From Tepidisphaeraceae bacterium (GTDB lineage Bacteria; Planctomycetota; Phycisphaerae; Tepidisphaerales; Tepidisphaeraceae), in NCBI GenBank assembly GCA_035998445.1, contig DASYHQ010000026.1, positions 62,001-126,000 of the forward strand: DNA of 64,000 bases, given 5' to 3'. Both the position numbers and the translations under genes were made by a program. The notes beneath the pieces were generated by a model. It saw only the letters and a list, made by a program, of their open reading frames with translations. It ran no database searches and had not been told where the DNA came from. Positions 9,315-16,840 of the stretch are shown in pieces. The stretch's first letter is position 1. The number at the start of each line of letters is the position of its first letter.

Positions 9315-10661
9315 TTACTGCCCAGACGCGTCGTGCTGGTCGCCGTTCCGGCTGGCGTTCAACTTCCGGTTCAACTGTTGAAACACCACCTGAGCATGTC
9401 GCACGGTGGCCCCCTGTTCGCGCAACACCACCGTTTGCGCCCGCCGCCCCATCTTCTGCGCTTCGCCAGGGGTGCCTAGCAGCACGGCGACGGTTTCGCT
9501 CAGCGCGTTTGCGTCGGAAACCTCCATGATCGCGTCGGCGGCTTTGAACTTGCGGACGGCGTCGGCGAAGTTGTGCGTGTAGGGGCCGACGATGATCGGA
9601 CGGCCCAGCGCCGCGGGTTCGATCATGTCGCTGCCGTGCTGGCTGGGGCCGAGGTTCACCAGCGACCGACCGACGAACACGACGTCGGCGATGCTGTAGA
9701 ACTGCCGCAGTTCGCCCATCGTGTCGCCGAGGACGACGGGTGGGATCACGGGGTCGCGCGGGACGATTGGGTCGCTGCGCATCACTAGCGTGAACTTCAT
9801 GTCCTCGATCAAATCGGCGACCTCGTCGAAGCGTTCGGGCTTACGCGGGACGATGACCAGGCGCAGGCGCGGCAGCTTGCGCAGCAGGCCGCGGTAGACG
9901 TTGAGGATCATCTCCTCCTCACCCGGCCCCGTGCTGCCGCAGACCCAGATCGGCTCGCGCCCGGGCGACAGGCCGACCGACTCGGCGATTTCCCGGGCGC
10001 CGGAGAGCACGTCAGCAATCTGGGCGGTGTCGAACTTCATCGTACCCAGCACTTTCACCCGGTCGGCGGGCACGCCGCAATCAAGGAAGCGTTGCGCGTA
10101 CTCCTCATCCTGCGCGCACGCGACGGCCAACCGTTGGAACATCGCCCGTGTGACCAAGCCGCCCCTGCGGTAGTTGCGATAGCTCTTGGTGGTTAACCGG
10201 CCATTGGCGAGCACCACGGGAATGCCGCGATGCTCGCACGAGCGCAGGAAATTGGGCCACAGTTCCAGTTCCATCAGCACGACCACGTCGGGCCGGATGG
10301 CGTCCAGCGCCCGCTCGACGGCGCCGCTGAAGTCGACCGGGTAGCGCACGACGGTGACGTTCGGCACGCTCTCGTACAGTTGAAAGCCGCGGTCTCGGCC
10401 GGTCTCGGTGGTGACGCTGACGACGACCTGCAGGTCGGGCCGGGCGTTGATCAGCAGCCGCACGAGCGCCGGCGTCGCGTTGATCTCGCCGACGCTGACG
10501 GAGTGGATCATCACCACCGGCCCCCCTTCCGGCGTCTCCGGCACGCGGCCGCCGCGCAGGCGCAGCGCGCCCAGCACCTTTCGGCGCGACTTCTCGCGCA
10601 ACAACCAAACCGGTGAGGACGCAGCCAGACCCAAGGCGTAAGCGAGATCGTAACCGTTCAT
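9315..10661 (-). CDS. waaA: 3-deoxy-D-manno-octulosonic acid (Kdo) transferase
   Basis: A 448-residue WaaA/KdtA. It transfers Kdo from CMP-Kdo to lipid A precursor at the inner membrane during lipopolysaccharide synthesis. Residues 1-20 form the N-terminal membrane helix. SVSVGE carries the expected catalytic-base glutamate (E59). TETGRDRG, MELELWPNF and the C-terminal GSTGPGEE, LGDTMGEL and HNFADAV blocks fit the GT30 family. There is no Shine-Dalgarno; instead TAAGAT lies nine bases before the ATG, suggesting a leaderless transcript. With lptB and pldA it indicates a true LPS-type outer membrane. Confidence 0.95.
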   Translation of the reverse strand: MNGYDLAYALGLAASSPVWLLREKSRRKVLGALRLRGGRVPETPEGGPVVMIHSVSVGEINATPALVRLLINARPDLQVVVSVTTETGRDRGFQLYESVPNVTVVRYPVDFSGAVERALDAIRPDVVVLMELELWPNFLRSCEHRGIPVVLANGRLTTKSYRNYRRGGLVTRAMFQRLAVACAQDEEYAQRFLDCGVPADRVKVLGTMKFDTAQIADVLSGAREIAESVGLSPGREPIWVCGSTGPGEEEMILNVYRGLLRKLPRLRLVIVPRKPERFDEVADLIEDMKFTLVMRSDPIVPRDPVIPPVVLGDTMGELRQFYSIADVVFVGRSLVNLGPSQHGSDMIEPAALGRPIIVGPYTHNFADAVRKFKAADAIMEVSDANALSETVAVLLGTPGEAQKMGRRAQTVVLREQGATVRHAQVVFQQLNRKLNASRNGDQHDASGQ

Positions 10662-10781
10662 CGGGCCGGCATCTTACCAGTTCACGCATCTCGGTGCGCA
10701 GCGGCACCGGCTCACCGCACAGGCTGCGGTTATCGGACACGCAGGCGAACGCTTCGCAACTGTGACGAACGGCGCGCCTTC

Positions 10782-10809
10782 TTGCGTTCCACGGTCGGCT
10801 GTTTACATT
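10782..10809 (+). promoter_or_regulatory. Candidate promoter of the LEPR-type secreted protein gene
   Basis: TTGCGT, 16 bases, TACATT, about 100 bases before the ATG at 10907. A GC-rich hairpin (GCCCCC/GGGGGC, 10868-10888) follows in the leader. The consensus match is moderate. Confidence 0.3.
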
Positions 10810-10906
10810 GGTCCGTTGCCGGGACCGCTGACCCACACAGCGATCCGACGGTCAAGTCAAAAGGGACGCCCCCCATTTGTTCGGGGGCTTAAGAGGGTAG
10901 TGCCAC

Positions 10907-13084
10907 ATGAAGTACCGTAACCCGCGCCGTACGCGCAACCGTTCTCTCGCAACGCGACCGATGTGCGAGCAGTTGGAAGAGCGGCGACTGCTCGCCGCCA
11001 CCACGCTGACCAACGGCACCGGCGATGGCGGCATCTCGGTGCGCGTCGACTCGTTCGGGCACTACGGCAGCGCGTCCGGCGTCGGTGGCAACCTCAACTT
11101 CGATCCCCCCGGCGCCGCCTCCTCGCGCGGCACGACCTATCACTCGGCCGTCTACTTCTCGCCGCTCGGCGAGTACCTCGGTGAATCGGGCCTCGGCAAC
11201 GAGGCCGGCGTCGCGTTCACCAGCACCTCGGCGACCACCGCGGTCAGCTCGTTCAGCGTCGCCAGCTACGACATCACGCTCACCCAGACCGTCAGCGCGC
11301 GTGGGCCGGCCAGCACGACGTTGAGGCAGACCTACGCGATCACGAACCGAACCGGATCCGGCCAGACGTTCAGCATGTCGCGCCACGTCGATGGTGACCT
11401 CACCTACGTCGGCTCGTTCGGCAACGACTTCGCCGGCGTGTCGGTCGATGGGCGCTTCGTCTACGAGTTCGACACCGCGTCGAACCCCAACGAGGCCAGC
11501 GCCTACTTCGGCATTAGCTCCGAGGGCGACGGGCAACACGTGGGGTACGCCATCCAGCCGTTCCCCTACTATGACGATATCGACCTGGCCAACGGCATCC
11601 CGGCCGACCAGTTGAACGTCATCTTCAGCGATGCGGATGGCAACCGGATCACCGACGTGGGCTCCGACATCACGGTCTCGCTGCAGGACCTGTTCACCGT
11701 CGCCAACAATGCCACGGTGACGTACACCACCGTCACCACCTTCGGCAGTGGCTCGCCGGCGGACCTGGTCAATCCCGGCATCTTCACGGTGGAGCAGCCG
11801 ACCTACACGGTGGCCGAAGGTGTGGGCACGTTCGCCGTCAACATCAGCCGCACGAGTGGCGCGGCCGGCGCTGTCACGGTGGACTACGTGTTGACCGGCG
11901 TCTCGGCAACGGCTGGCACCGACTTCACGGTGGCCACGGGCACGCTGAACTTCGCCGACCTCGAGCGCACCGGTACGTTCAACATCACGATAACCGACGA
12001 CGCGATCGTCGACCCCAACGAGTACTTCCGCATCGTACTGAGCAATGCGACCGGTGGCGCCCAGGTCAGCCCGACCGCCGGCACCGCCAACGTCTTCATC
12101 ACCGACAACGACGCGACGCTGCAACTGGCCGCGCCCACCTACGAGCTGCGCGAGGACGGCGGGGCCGTGTCGGTGATCGTGACGCGCCTCGGCGACACGT
12201 CGGGCCCTGCCACCGTGAACTACGCGACCGCTGACGGCACTGCCACGGCCGGCGCCGACTACACCGCCGCCAACGGCACGCTGACGTTCGCCGCCGGCGA
12301 GGCCAGCCAGACGATCTCGATCCCGGTGACGCTCGACACGCTGCCGCTCGAGAATACGGAGACGTTCACGCTCACCTTGTCGGGCGTCACCGGCACCAAC
12401 ACGCGTCCCGGCACCCCGATGGTGGCCACCGTCAGCCTGACGAACCTCGACACGATCGCTCCGACCGCCACGGTTGACGTGCAGAGCAGCCGGCGGCGCA
12501 TTACTTCGCTCACGGTCACCTTCAGTGAAACGATGGCCGCCGCCAGCCAGATCGATCCGCGCGGGTACACGATCTGGTACCGTGGCATCGACGGCCGGAA
12601 CGGCCGGGGCCCGGATGGCTCGTTCAAGATCAAGTCCGTCACCTACGACGCCGCCACCAACACCGCCACGATCGTGCCTGCCAGGCCGTTGGCGTTCAAC
12701 CGGGTTTACCAGCTGTCGAGCAACTCGCCGTTCCTGGCCGACCCCACCGGCAATCTGCTTGACGGCAACGCCGACGGCACCGGTGGCGACAACAGCAACT
12801 TCTTCTTCGGGCGCGGCACGCGCCTCAGCTACGTCGATCGCGATGGCGACCGAGTGACGGTTCAGGTGCGCAACGGCGGCGTCATCCAGTTGCTGCGCGA
12901 CTGGGATGGCGAGGCACAGTCCGTCTCGCTGGTGGAAGACTCGGGCACCAGTCAGGTTTCGGGCCTGGTGAAGAAGACGCGCATCAGCCGCGGCGTCTTC
13001 AGCGCCGGCACCACGAGCCTCGACTTCACCGGCCGGGCCAGCGCCAACGCGTTCAACACGACGACGTTCATCCAGCCCGCATAA
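10907..13084 (+). CDS. Secreted LEPR-motif protein with two Calx-beta domains and a Big_5-like domain
   Basis: A 725-residue cell-surface or secreted protein. Residues 20-31 read MCEQLEERRLLA, the LEPR-type motif near the N-terminus of many planctomycete exported proteins. It is preceded by a basic stretch (RNPRRTRNR). Order: a beta-rich unknown region (30-290); two Calx-beta domains (about 295-395 and 400-510), each ending near an acidic IxDND/ExTExF pattern that usually binds Ca2+; an SbsA-like Ig domain (about 515-635, VTFSETM ... ANTATIVPARPL); and a tail beginning SYVDRDGDRVTVQV. An AGAGGG site precedes ATG 10907. An intrinsic terminator follows. No catalytic motif; an adhesion or surface-layer role is inferred. 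Confidence 0.85.
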   Translation: MKYRNPRRTRNRSLATRPMCEQLEERRLLAATTLTNGTGDGGISVRVDSFGHYGSASGVGGNLNFDPPGAASSRGTTYHSAVYFSPLGEYLGESGLGNEAGVAFTSTSATTAVSSFSVASYDITLTQTVSARGPASTTLRQTYAITNRTGSGQTFSMSRHVDGDLTYVGSFGNDFAGVSVDGRFVYEFDTASNPNEASAYFGISSEGDGQHVGYAIQPFPYYDDIDLANGIPADQLNVIFSDADGNRITDVGSDITVSLQDLFTVANNATVTYTTVTTFGSGSPADLVNPGIFTVEQPTYTVAEGVGTFAVNISRTSGAAGAVTVDYVLTGVSATAGTDFTVATGTLNFADLERTGTFNITITDDAIVDPNEYFRIVLSNATGGAQVSPTAGTANVFITDNDATLQLAAPTYELREDGGAVSVIVTRLGDTSGPATVNYATADGTATAGADYTAANGTLTFAAGEASQTISIPVTLDTLPLENTETFTLTLSGVTGTNTRPGTPMVATVSLTNLDTIAPTATVDVQSSRRRITSLTVTFSETMAAASQIDPRGYTIWYRGIDGRNGRGPDGSFKIKSVTYDAATNTATIVPARPLAFNRVYQLSSNSPFLADPTGNLLDGNADGTGGDNSNFFFGRGTRLSYVDRDGDRVTVQVRNGGVIQLLRDWDGEAQSVSLVEDSGTSQVSGLVKKTRISRGVFSAGTTSLDFTGRASANAFNTTTFIQPA

Positions 13085-13132
13085 GGGCAGTTCGTCGCTC
13101 TTCTAAGCGTCGATATTTCCAGCGTGGCAAGC

Positions 13133-13162
13133 AGGGGCGACATCAACTGTCGCCCCTTTTTT
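13133..13162 (+). terminator. Rho-independent terminator after the LEPR-type gene
   Basis: Perfect stem AGGGGCGACA / TGTCGCCCCT with a TCAAC loop followed by six T residues, 50 bases after the stop codon at 13084. Confidence 0.9.
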
Positions 13163-13265
13163 GCGCGTCCCGAACTGCGAACGAGGCGACACAAGTGTCC
13201 CCCTGATCACCGAACCCCATTTGCTCCCCTTTCACGTAGGCGGGCTCATCGTTACCGTGGCGACG

Positions 13266-14195
13266 ATGTTGAACTTCCTCTGTGCCGTTCCAATTCTGCT
13301 GATTACCGCCCCGGCGCTGGCACAGGACGTCGGGACCGCCGCGATGACCCGCCCCACCTTCGAGCCGGCCCCGGCGACGACGCAACCCGCGGCGACCACA
13401 CCCACCTCGACCATGGCGGCCGACTCCACCTCGCCGGCAACGCACACCGGCTTCGTCGAGTTCCTCTCCAACCGGCTGGCGGCGTACGAGCCGATCTACT
13501 TCATCGGTGGGCCCGAACGCCCCAACGTCAAGTTCCAGTTCAGCCTGCGCTACCAGGTCATCAACGACGACGGCCCGCTCGCCAAGGCGTTCCCGCCCAT
13601 CAAGGGCCTGAACTTCGCCTACTCGCAGACGTCGTTCTGGGACCTGCAAGGCGAAAGCAGCCCGTTCCTCGACACCAGCTACCGCCCGGAGGTGCTGCTG
13701 CACTACGACGAGATCGTCGATCCCGACAAGCTCAAGCTCTTCTCCCGCATCGGCCTGCAGGCCGGCCTTCAGCACGAGTCGAACGGCCAGGAAGGTCTCG
13801 AGTCGCGCAGCGTCAACTACGCCTACATCCGCCCGATGTTCACGATCGGCGACCGCGAGGACGGCGGGTTCTTCATCACCCTCGCGCCGCGCGCCCAGAT
13901 CTACATCGGCGACCTCTCCGAGAACCCCGACATCCGCAAGTACCGCGGCTACGGTGACCTTCGCCTCATCGTCGGCCAAAGCGGTGGACTTCAGGCCGCG
14001 CTCATCGGCCGGCTCGGCAACGACTGGGAGAACGGCAGCATCCAGCTCGACCTGTCGTATCCGCTGCGCAAGCTGCTGTACGGCAACGTCGACCTCTACC
14101 TGCACCTGCAGGCCTTCAACGGCTACGGTGAATCGCTGATCGATTACGACGAGAGCGACACCGTCGTCCGCGCGGGCGTGTCGCTGGTGCGGTGA
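13266..14195 (+). CDS. pldA: Outer membrane phospholipase A (OMPLA)
   Basis: A 309-residue outer membrane beta-barrel that hydrolyses phospholipids from the outer leaflet. A signal peptide (MLNFLCAVPILLITAPALAQ) is followed by a Thr/Pro/Ala-rich linker (about 21-62) and then the barrel. The catalytic triad has the same spacing as E. coli PldA: H170-x-S172 in QHESNGQ and N184 in RSVNYAYIRP. The conserved GYGESLIDY motif lies near the C-terminus. Start chosen at ATG 13266 because it begins the signal peptide; no strong ribosome site is visible. Active OMPLA is a Ca2+-dependent dimer responding to membrane damage (family knowledge). The linker is longer than in E. coli. Confidence 0.93.
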   Translation: MLNFLCAVPILLITAPALAQDVGTAAMTRPTFEPAPATTQPAATTPTSTMAADSTSPATHTGFVEFLSNRLAAYEPIYFIGGPERPNVKFQFSLRYQVINDDGPLAKAFPPIKGLNFAYSQTSFWDLQGESSPFLDTSYRPEVLLHYDEIVDPDKLKLFSRIGLQAGLQHESNGQEGLESRSVNYAYIRPMFTIGDREDGGFFITLAPRAQIYIGDLSENPDIRKYRGYGDLRLIVGQSGGLQAALIGRLGNDWENGSIQLDLSYPLRKLLYGNVDLYLHLQAFNGYGESLIDYDESDTVVRAGVSLVR

Positions 14196-14251
14196 GCTGA
14201 TGTGTCGTGCGCCAGCAGGGTGTTGTGAACGTTCCAAGCCACGGTGGGCGA

Positions 14252-14292
14252 TTTGGGTGGCACGGGTGGTACTCCAACCGTGCCACCCAAAC
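14252..14292. repeat. Family C single hairpin
   Basis: TTTGGGTGGCACGG and CCGTGCCACCCAAA arms around GTGGTACTCCA. The apex again contains GG-TACT-CC, as in families A and B. Confidence 0.75.
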
Positions 14293-14326
14293 CCCGGTGG
14301 ACGACCAAAAGTCTAAAACACCCTCT

Positions 14327-14492
14327 AGCGCGGGTTATGCACTTTCGGGGTCAGAAACGCAGGCGTGACGGTGCTGGGTGCCACGGTTTGGTACGCCAAG
14401 CCGTGTTTTGCGTTTACCAGCACGGCTTGGCGTACCAAACCGTGGCACCCAAGCCAGTTTCTGAACGGGAACGTGCATAACACGCTTTTAGC
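14327..14492. repeat. Family B hairpin pair inside a larger inverted repeat
   Basis: The core at 14374-14453 is two inverted hairpins of GGTGCCACGGTTTGG-TACG-CCAAGCCGTG type. It is flanked by a second, unrelated pair of arms: GGGTTATGCAC ... GTCAGAAAC on the left and GTTTCTGAAC ... GTGCATAACAC on the right. The whole 165 bases can fold as one nested palindrome. Confidence 0.8.
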
Positions 14493-14645
14493 GTTGTCCC
14501 GCGCCCCCGCGACTCCTTCTGTCGCGCCGATTCGCGCCGCCTCAACCTATGCTCGCGCGCCCTGCCGATAATACCGCCGTTCTCGAACGGATAGCGCGGT
14601 TCCGCCCCGCCGCGATCCCCAATCGGGTCGATTTGAACCCCGTTT

Positions 14646-14834
14646 CATGCATGCGATTCCACTTTACATGCATGCAATTTCAAAATGCATGCATGCAATC
14701 GGCGTTTCATGCATGCAACTCCAAATCGCATGCATGCATTTTCGAGCCACATGCAGCAGACTCCCGATTGCATGCATGTTATCCGGACTTTGATGCATGC
14801 GTTTTCCGATCGCATGCATGCGATCGCCCCGTCG
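14646..14834. repeat. 21-bp tandem array of ATGCATGC palindromes (nine units)
   Basis: The octamer ATGCATGC, or a one- or two-base variant, starts at 14647, 14668, 14689, 14709, 14730, 14751 (degenerate), 14772, 14793 and 14814. That is a 21-base period with one 20-base step. The 12-13 bases between octamers vary freely. All three forward frames and some reverse frames read as seven-residue repeats as a trivial result of the period. Conservation is confined to a self-complementary core at two-helical-turn spacing, which suggests a protein-binding array rather than a coding repeat. It ends 110 bases before the serine hydrolase start. Confidence 0.9.
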
Positions 14835-14945
14835 ATTTGCTCGTCCCGCGTTTCCACGCATCCACTCGACGGCCAGCCCCGCCCGCCTTGCCCAACCCTT
14901 CCCTGTGGTGTACCGGGGACGGTGAGTCGGCCATAGAATGCGCCC

Positions 14946-16073
14946 GTGAACTTCCCAAAGACCATCAACCTGATCGAACAGGGCCTGTCCGACCGCCTGC
15001 ACGTCGGCGGGCAGCTGTTCATCTCGCGCGACAACGAAACCCTGATCGACCACGCCACCGGCATCGCGCGGGATGGCGTGCCGATGACGCCCGACCATCT
15101 GCATATCTGGATGAGCTGCACGAAGCCCGTCGCCGCCGTCGCGATTGGGCAGCTGTGGGAACGGGGCCAGCTTGGTCTCGACGACACGGTGGCTGCCCAC
15201 ATCCCTGAGTTTGGCGACAAGGGCAAGAAGACGGTCACCCTTCGCCATCTGCTGACGCACACCGGTGGCTTTCGGGCGGTGGCGAACAGTTGGAAGCCGG
15301 CGCCGGCCGAGCAGTTCCTATCCGACATCTACGCCGCCCGGCTCGAACCCGGTTGGACGCCGGGCAAGAAGGCCGGTTATCACGTCGCCAGCAGTTGGTA
15401 CGTGCTGGGCGAGATCGTGAGGCGGATCAGTGGCAGGCCGTTCGAACAATACGTGCGCGACGAGATTTTCGGTCCCTTGAACATGCCCGACTGCTGGATC
15501 GGCATGCCGCCGGACACCTACGACGCCTACGGCGACCGCATCGCGCTGATGTACACGACCGACACGAGCGACCCGATGCCCCACCCGCTCTGGAGCCTGA
15601 AGGACAACGCCACGATGTGCCGCCCGGCTGCCAACGGGTACGGGCCGGCGAGGCAGTTCGCGCGGTTCTATCAAGCGCTGCTGAACAAGGGCACGCTCGA
15701 CGGCACGCGCCTGCTGCAACCTCAGACGGTCGAGGCGCTAATCGCCCGCCATCGCACGGGCATGTATGACCACACGTTCCGCCACAACATCGACTGGTGC
15801 CTGGGCTTCATCCCCAACAACAACATCTACGGCTGGGAGACGCTGCCCTACGGTTATGGCCCCCACGCCGGCGCCCGCGCGTTCGGCCACGGTGGCCACC
15901 AGACCAGCGTCGGCATGGCCGACCCGGACAACGGCCTGGCGATCGTCCTGATCTTCAACGGCGCCCCCGGCGACGCCCGCCACAACGCCCGCATCCGCGC
16001 GACGATGGGCGCGATCTACGAAGACCTCGGCCTGGCGCCAGACGCGGTGACGGACGCACGATCACCGGCGTGA
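14946..16073 (+). CDS. Serine hydrolase of the class C beta-lactamase / esterase family
   Basis: A 375-residue penicillin-binding-protein-fold hydrolase without a signal peptide, so probably cytoplasmic. SxxK is S57-C-T-K60 (WMSCTKPVAAV). LLTHTGGF (102-109) and Y145 in GYHVASSWYVLGEIV fit the family, though the usual YxN Asn is not obvious. Near the C-terminus FGHGGHQTSVGMADP replaces the KTG-type triad with HGG. Such proteins are usually esterases or peptidases rather than antibiotic-resistance enzymes. The start is GTG 14946, with TAGAAT six bases upstream and no Shine-Dalgarno, so a leaderless mRNA is likely. The 21-bp array lies upstream. Confidence 0.85.
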   Translation: MNFPKTINLIEQGLSDRLHVGGQLFISRDNETLIDHATGIARDGVPMTPDHLHIWMSCTKPVAAVAIGQLWERGQLGLDDTVAAHIPEFGDKGKKTVTLRHLLTHTGGFRAVANSWKPAPAEQFLSDIYAARLEPGWTPGKKAGYHVASSWYVLGEIVRRISGRPFEQYVRDEIFGPLNMPDCWIGMPPDTYDAYGDRIALMYTTDTSDPMPHPLWSLKDNATMCRPAANGYGPARQFARFYQALLNKGTLDGTRLLQPQTVEALIARHRTGMYDHTFRHNIDWCLGFIPNNNIYGWETLPYGYGPHAGARAFGHGGHQTSVGMADPDNGLAIVLIFNGAPGDARHNARIRATMGAIYEDLGLAPDAVTDARSPA

Positions 16074-16093
16074 ACGACCTCCATGCGCCTCAA

Positions 16094-16346
16094 CGTCATC
16101 CTGAGAGGGTGTTTATTAAGTTTGGTCCCCTCTTCCGGTACTCCGGGAGAGGGTTAGGGTGAGGGTGATTTCGATCGACGGAAATCGTCAGCAGTTCGAA
16201 AGCACCCTCACCTAGCCTCTCCCGGAGTACCAGGAGAGGGACCGGAGCGAGCTCGCCGCGCGTAATAAACACCCTCTGAGGTACCCCGAAGGATCTCCCC
16301 CCCTATTACGTCTCGAAGAGATCCATCGGAGTACCTCAGGATGACG
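16094..16346. repeat. Composite nested palindrome: family D enclosing an AGGGTGTTTA element enclosing family A
   Basis: Outer arms CGTCATCCTGAG (16094-16105) and CTCAGGATGACG (16335-16346). Within the right side, a D hairpin pair GAGGTACCCCGAAGGATCTC / GAGATCCATCGGAGTACCTC (16278-16337). The left D arm is split from its continuation by AGGGTGTTTATTA ... TAATAAACACCCT arms (16106-16277). Those arms in turn enclose a complete family A pair (16124-16246). The GAG at the split is present on both sides. Confidence 0.8.
16124..16246. repeat. Family A paired-hairpin element, copy 2 (nested)
   Basis: Two facing CTCTCCCGG-type hairpins with GGTGAGGGTGATT tails, complete, enclosed by the AGGGTGTTTA arms of the composite element. 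Confidence 0.85.
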
Positions 16347-16507
16347 AGCTAGAGCAGTCCAGGCGCGTTGGACTTTCCGCGCAACGTTCCGCGCCGACGC
16401 GATCAACACGAAGAGAACGCTAAGGTCACGAACGGCAACGCGAAGGAGCGTGATAAAGTCAGCGAAGGTTTACCGCGGCGGTTTGGGTAAGGCGAAACAC
16501 GATTTCG

Positions 16508-16537
16508 TGCACCATTATGCACCATTTTGCACCATCC
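16508..16537. repeat. Three tandem copies of a 10-bp word TGCACCATTN
   Basis: TGCACCATTA, TGCACCATTT and TGCACCATCC follow each other without gaps, so the TGCACCAT core recurs once per helical turn. The position between two larger palindromes has no gene nearby. Confidence 0.7.
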
Positions 16538-16691
16538 GGTGTTAACGGGTACGGCCCGGTCCGTTCTCCGTTCGTCATGCGTTCAGTTGTCAAAGAACAT
16601 GCTATCCATCTCTACGCCCGCGCTGCGCGATTGACGCGCAAAGCGCGCAACGACCGTCGCGCCGCGGCGTGTGAAGTGGTGATACACGTTC

Positions 16692-16840
16692 CTAGAGCAA
16701 CGGGCGTACTCCTCGTAGCGGCTTGTCCTCTGGGTGCCACGGTTTGGTACTCCAAGCCGTGTCGGCTGCGTCTACCCAGCACGGCTTGGAGTACCAAACC
16801 GTGGCACCCAAACGCTACGGCAAGGTGCCCCCTGGGCTAG
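16692..16840. repeat. Full-length family B element, copy 2
   Basis: Bounded by CTAG at both ends. The core (16731-16811) is two inverted hairpins CACGGTTTGG-TACT-CCAAGCCGTG. Unique flanks (left GGCTTGTCCTCTGGG, right CCCAAACGCTACGGCAAGG) also occur, in reverse orientation, around the copy at 24957-25106. The right end overlaps the stop codon of the membrane-protein gene at 16837. Confidence 0.85.

Larger units (their letters stand above)
14196..14945. other. Repeat-packed 750-base spacer
   Basis: No supported gene. From left to right it holds a family C hairpin (14252-14292), a family B hairpin pair inside longer inverted arms (14327-14492), and a nine-unit 21-bp array centred on ATGCATGC (14646-14834). 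A TAGAAT box at 14934-14939 lies just before the next gene. Reading frames through the array are open because 21 bases equal seven codons. Confidence 0.7.
16074..16836. other. Repeat-rich 760-base spacer
   Basis: It holds a nested composite element (16094-16346), a three-copy 10-bp repeat TGCACCATTN (16508-16537) and a full-length family B element (16692-16840). Between them (16350-16690) I see only degenerate CGAAGG/CACGAA words and no supported gene. Confidence 0.65.

Noticed and set aside
14646-14834. CRISPR array
   Set aside because: The repeat core is only 8 bases with 12-13 bases between copies, far below CRISPR repeat and spacer lengths; no cas genes are present.
14549-15328. ORFs on both strands running through the 21-bp array (219, 227 and 198 aa)
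   Set aside because: They are open because the repeat period is a multiple of three, and they run into the serine hydrolase gene in a wrong frame.
14946-16073. Antibiotic-resistance beta-lactamase
   Set aside because: No signal peptide, the terminal triad is HGG rather than KTG, and the YxN motif is not conserved, which fits an esterase-like serine hydrolase.
16074-16836. Insertion sequence or phage remnant in the repeat-rich 14-18 kb region
   Set aside because: No transposase, integrase or phage-like reading frame is seen in any frame; only short palindromes are present.
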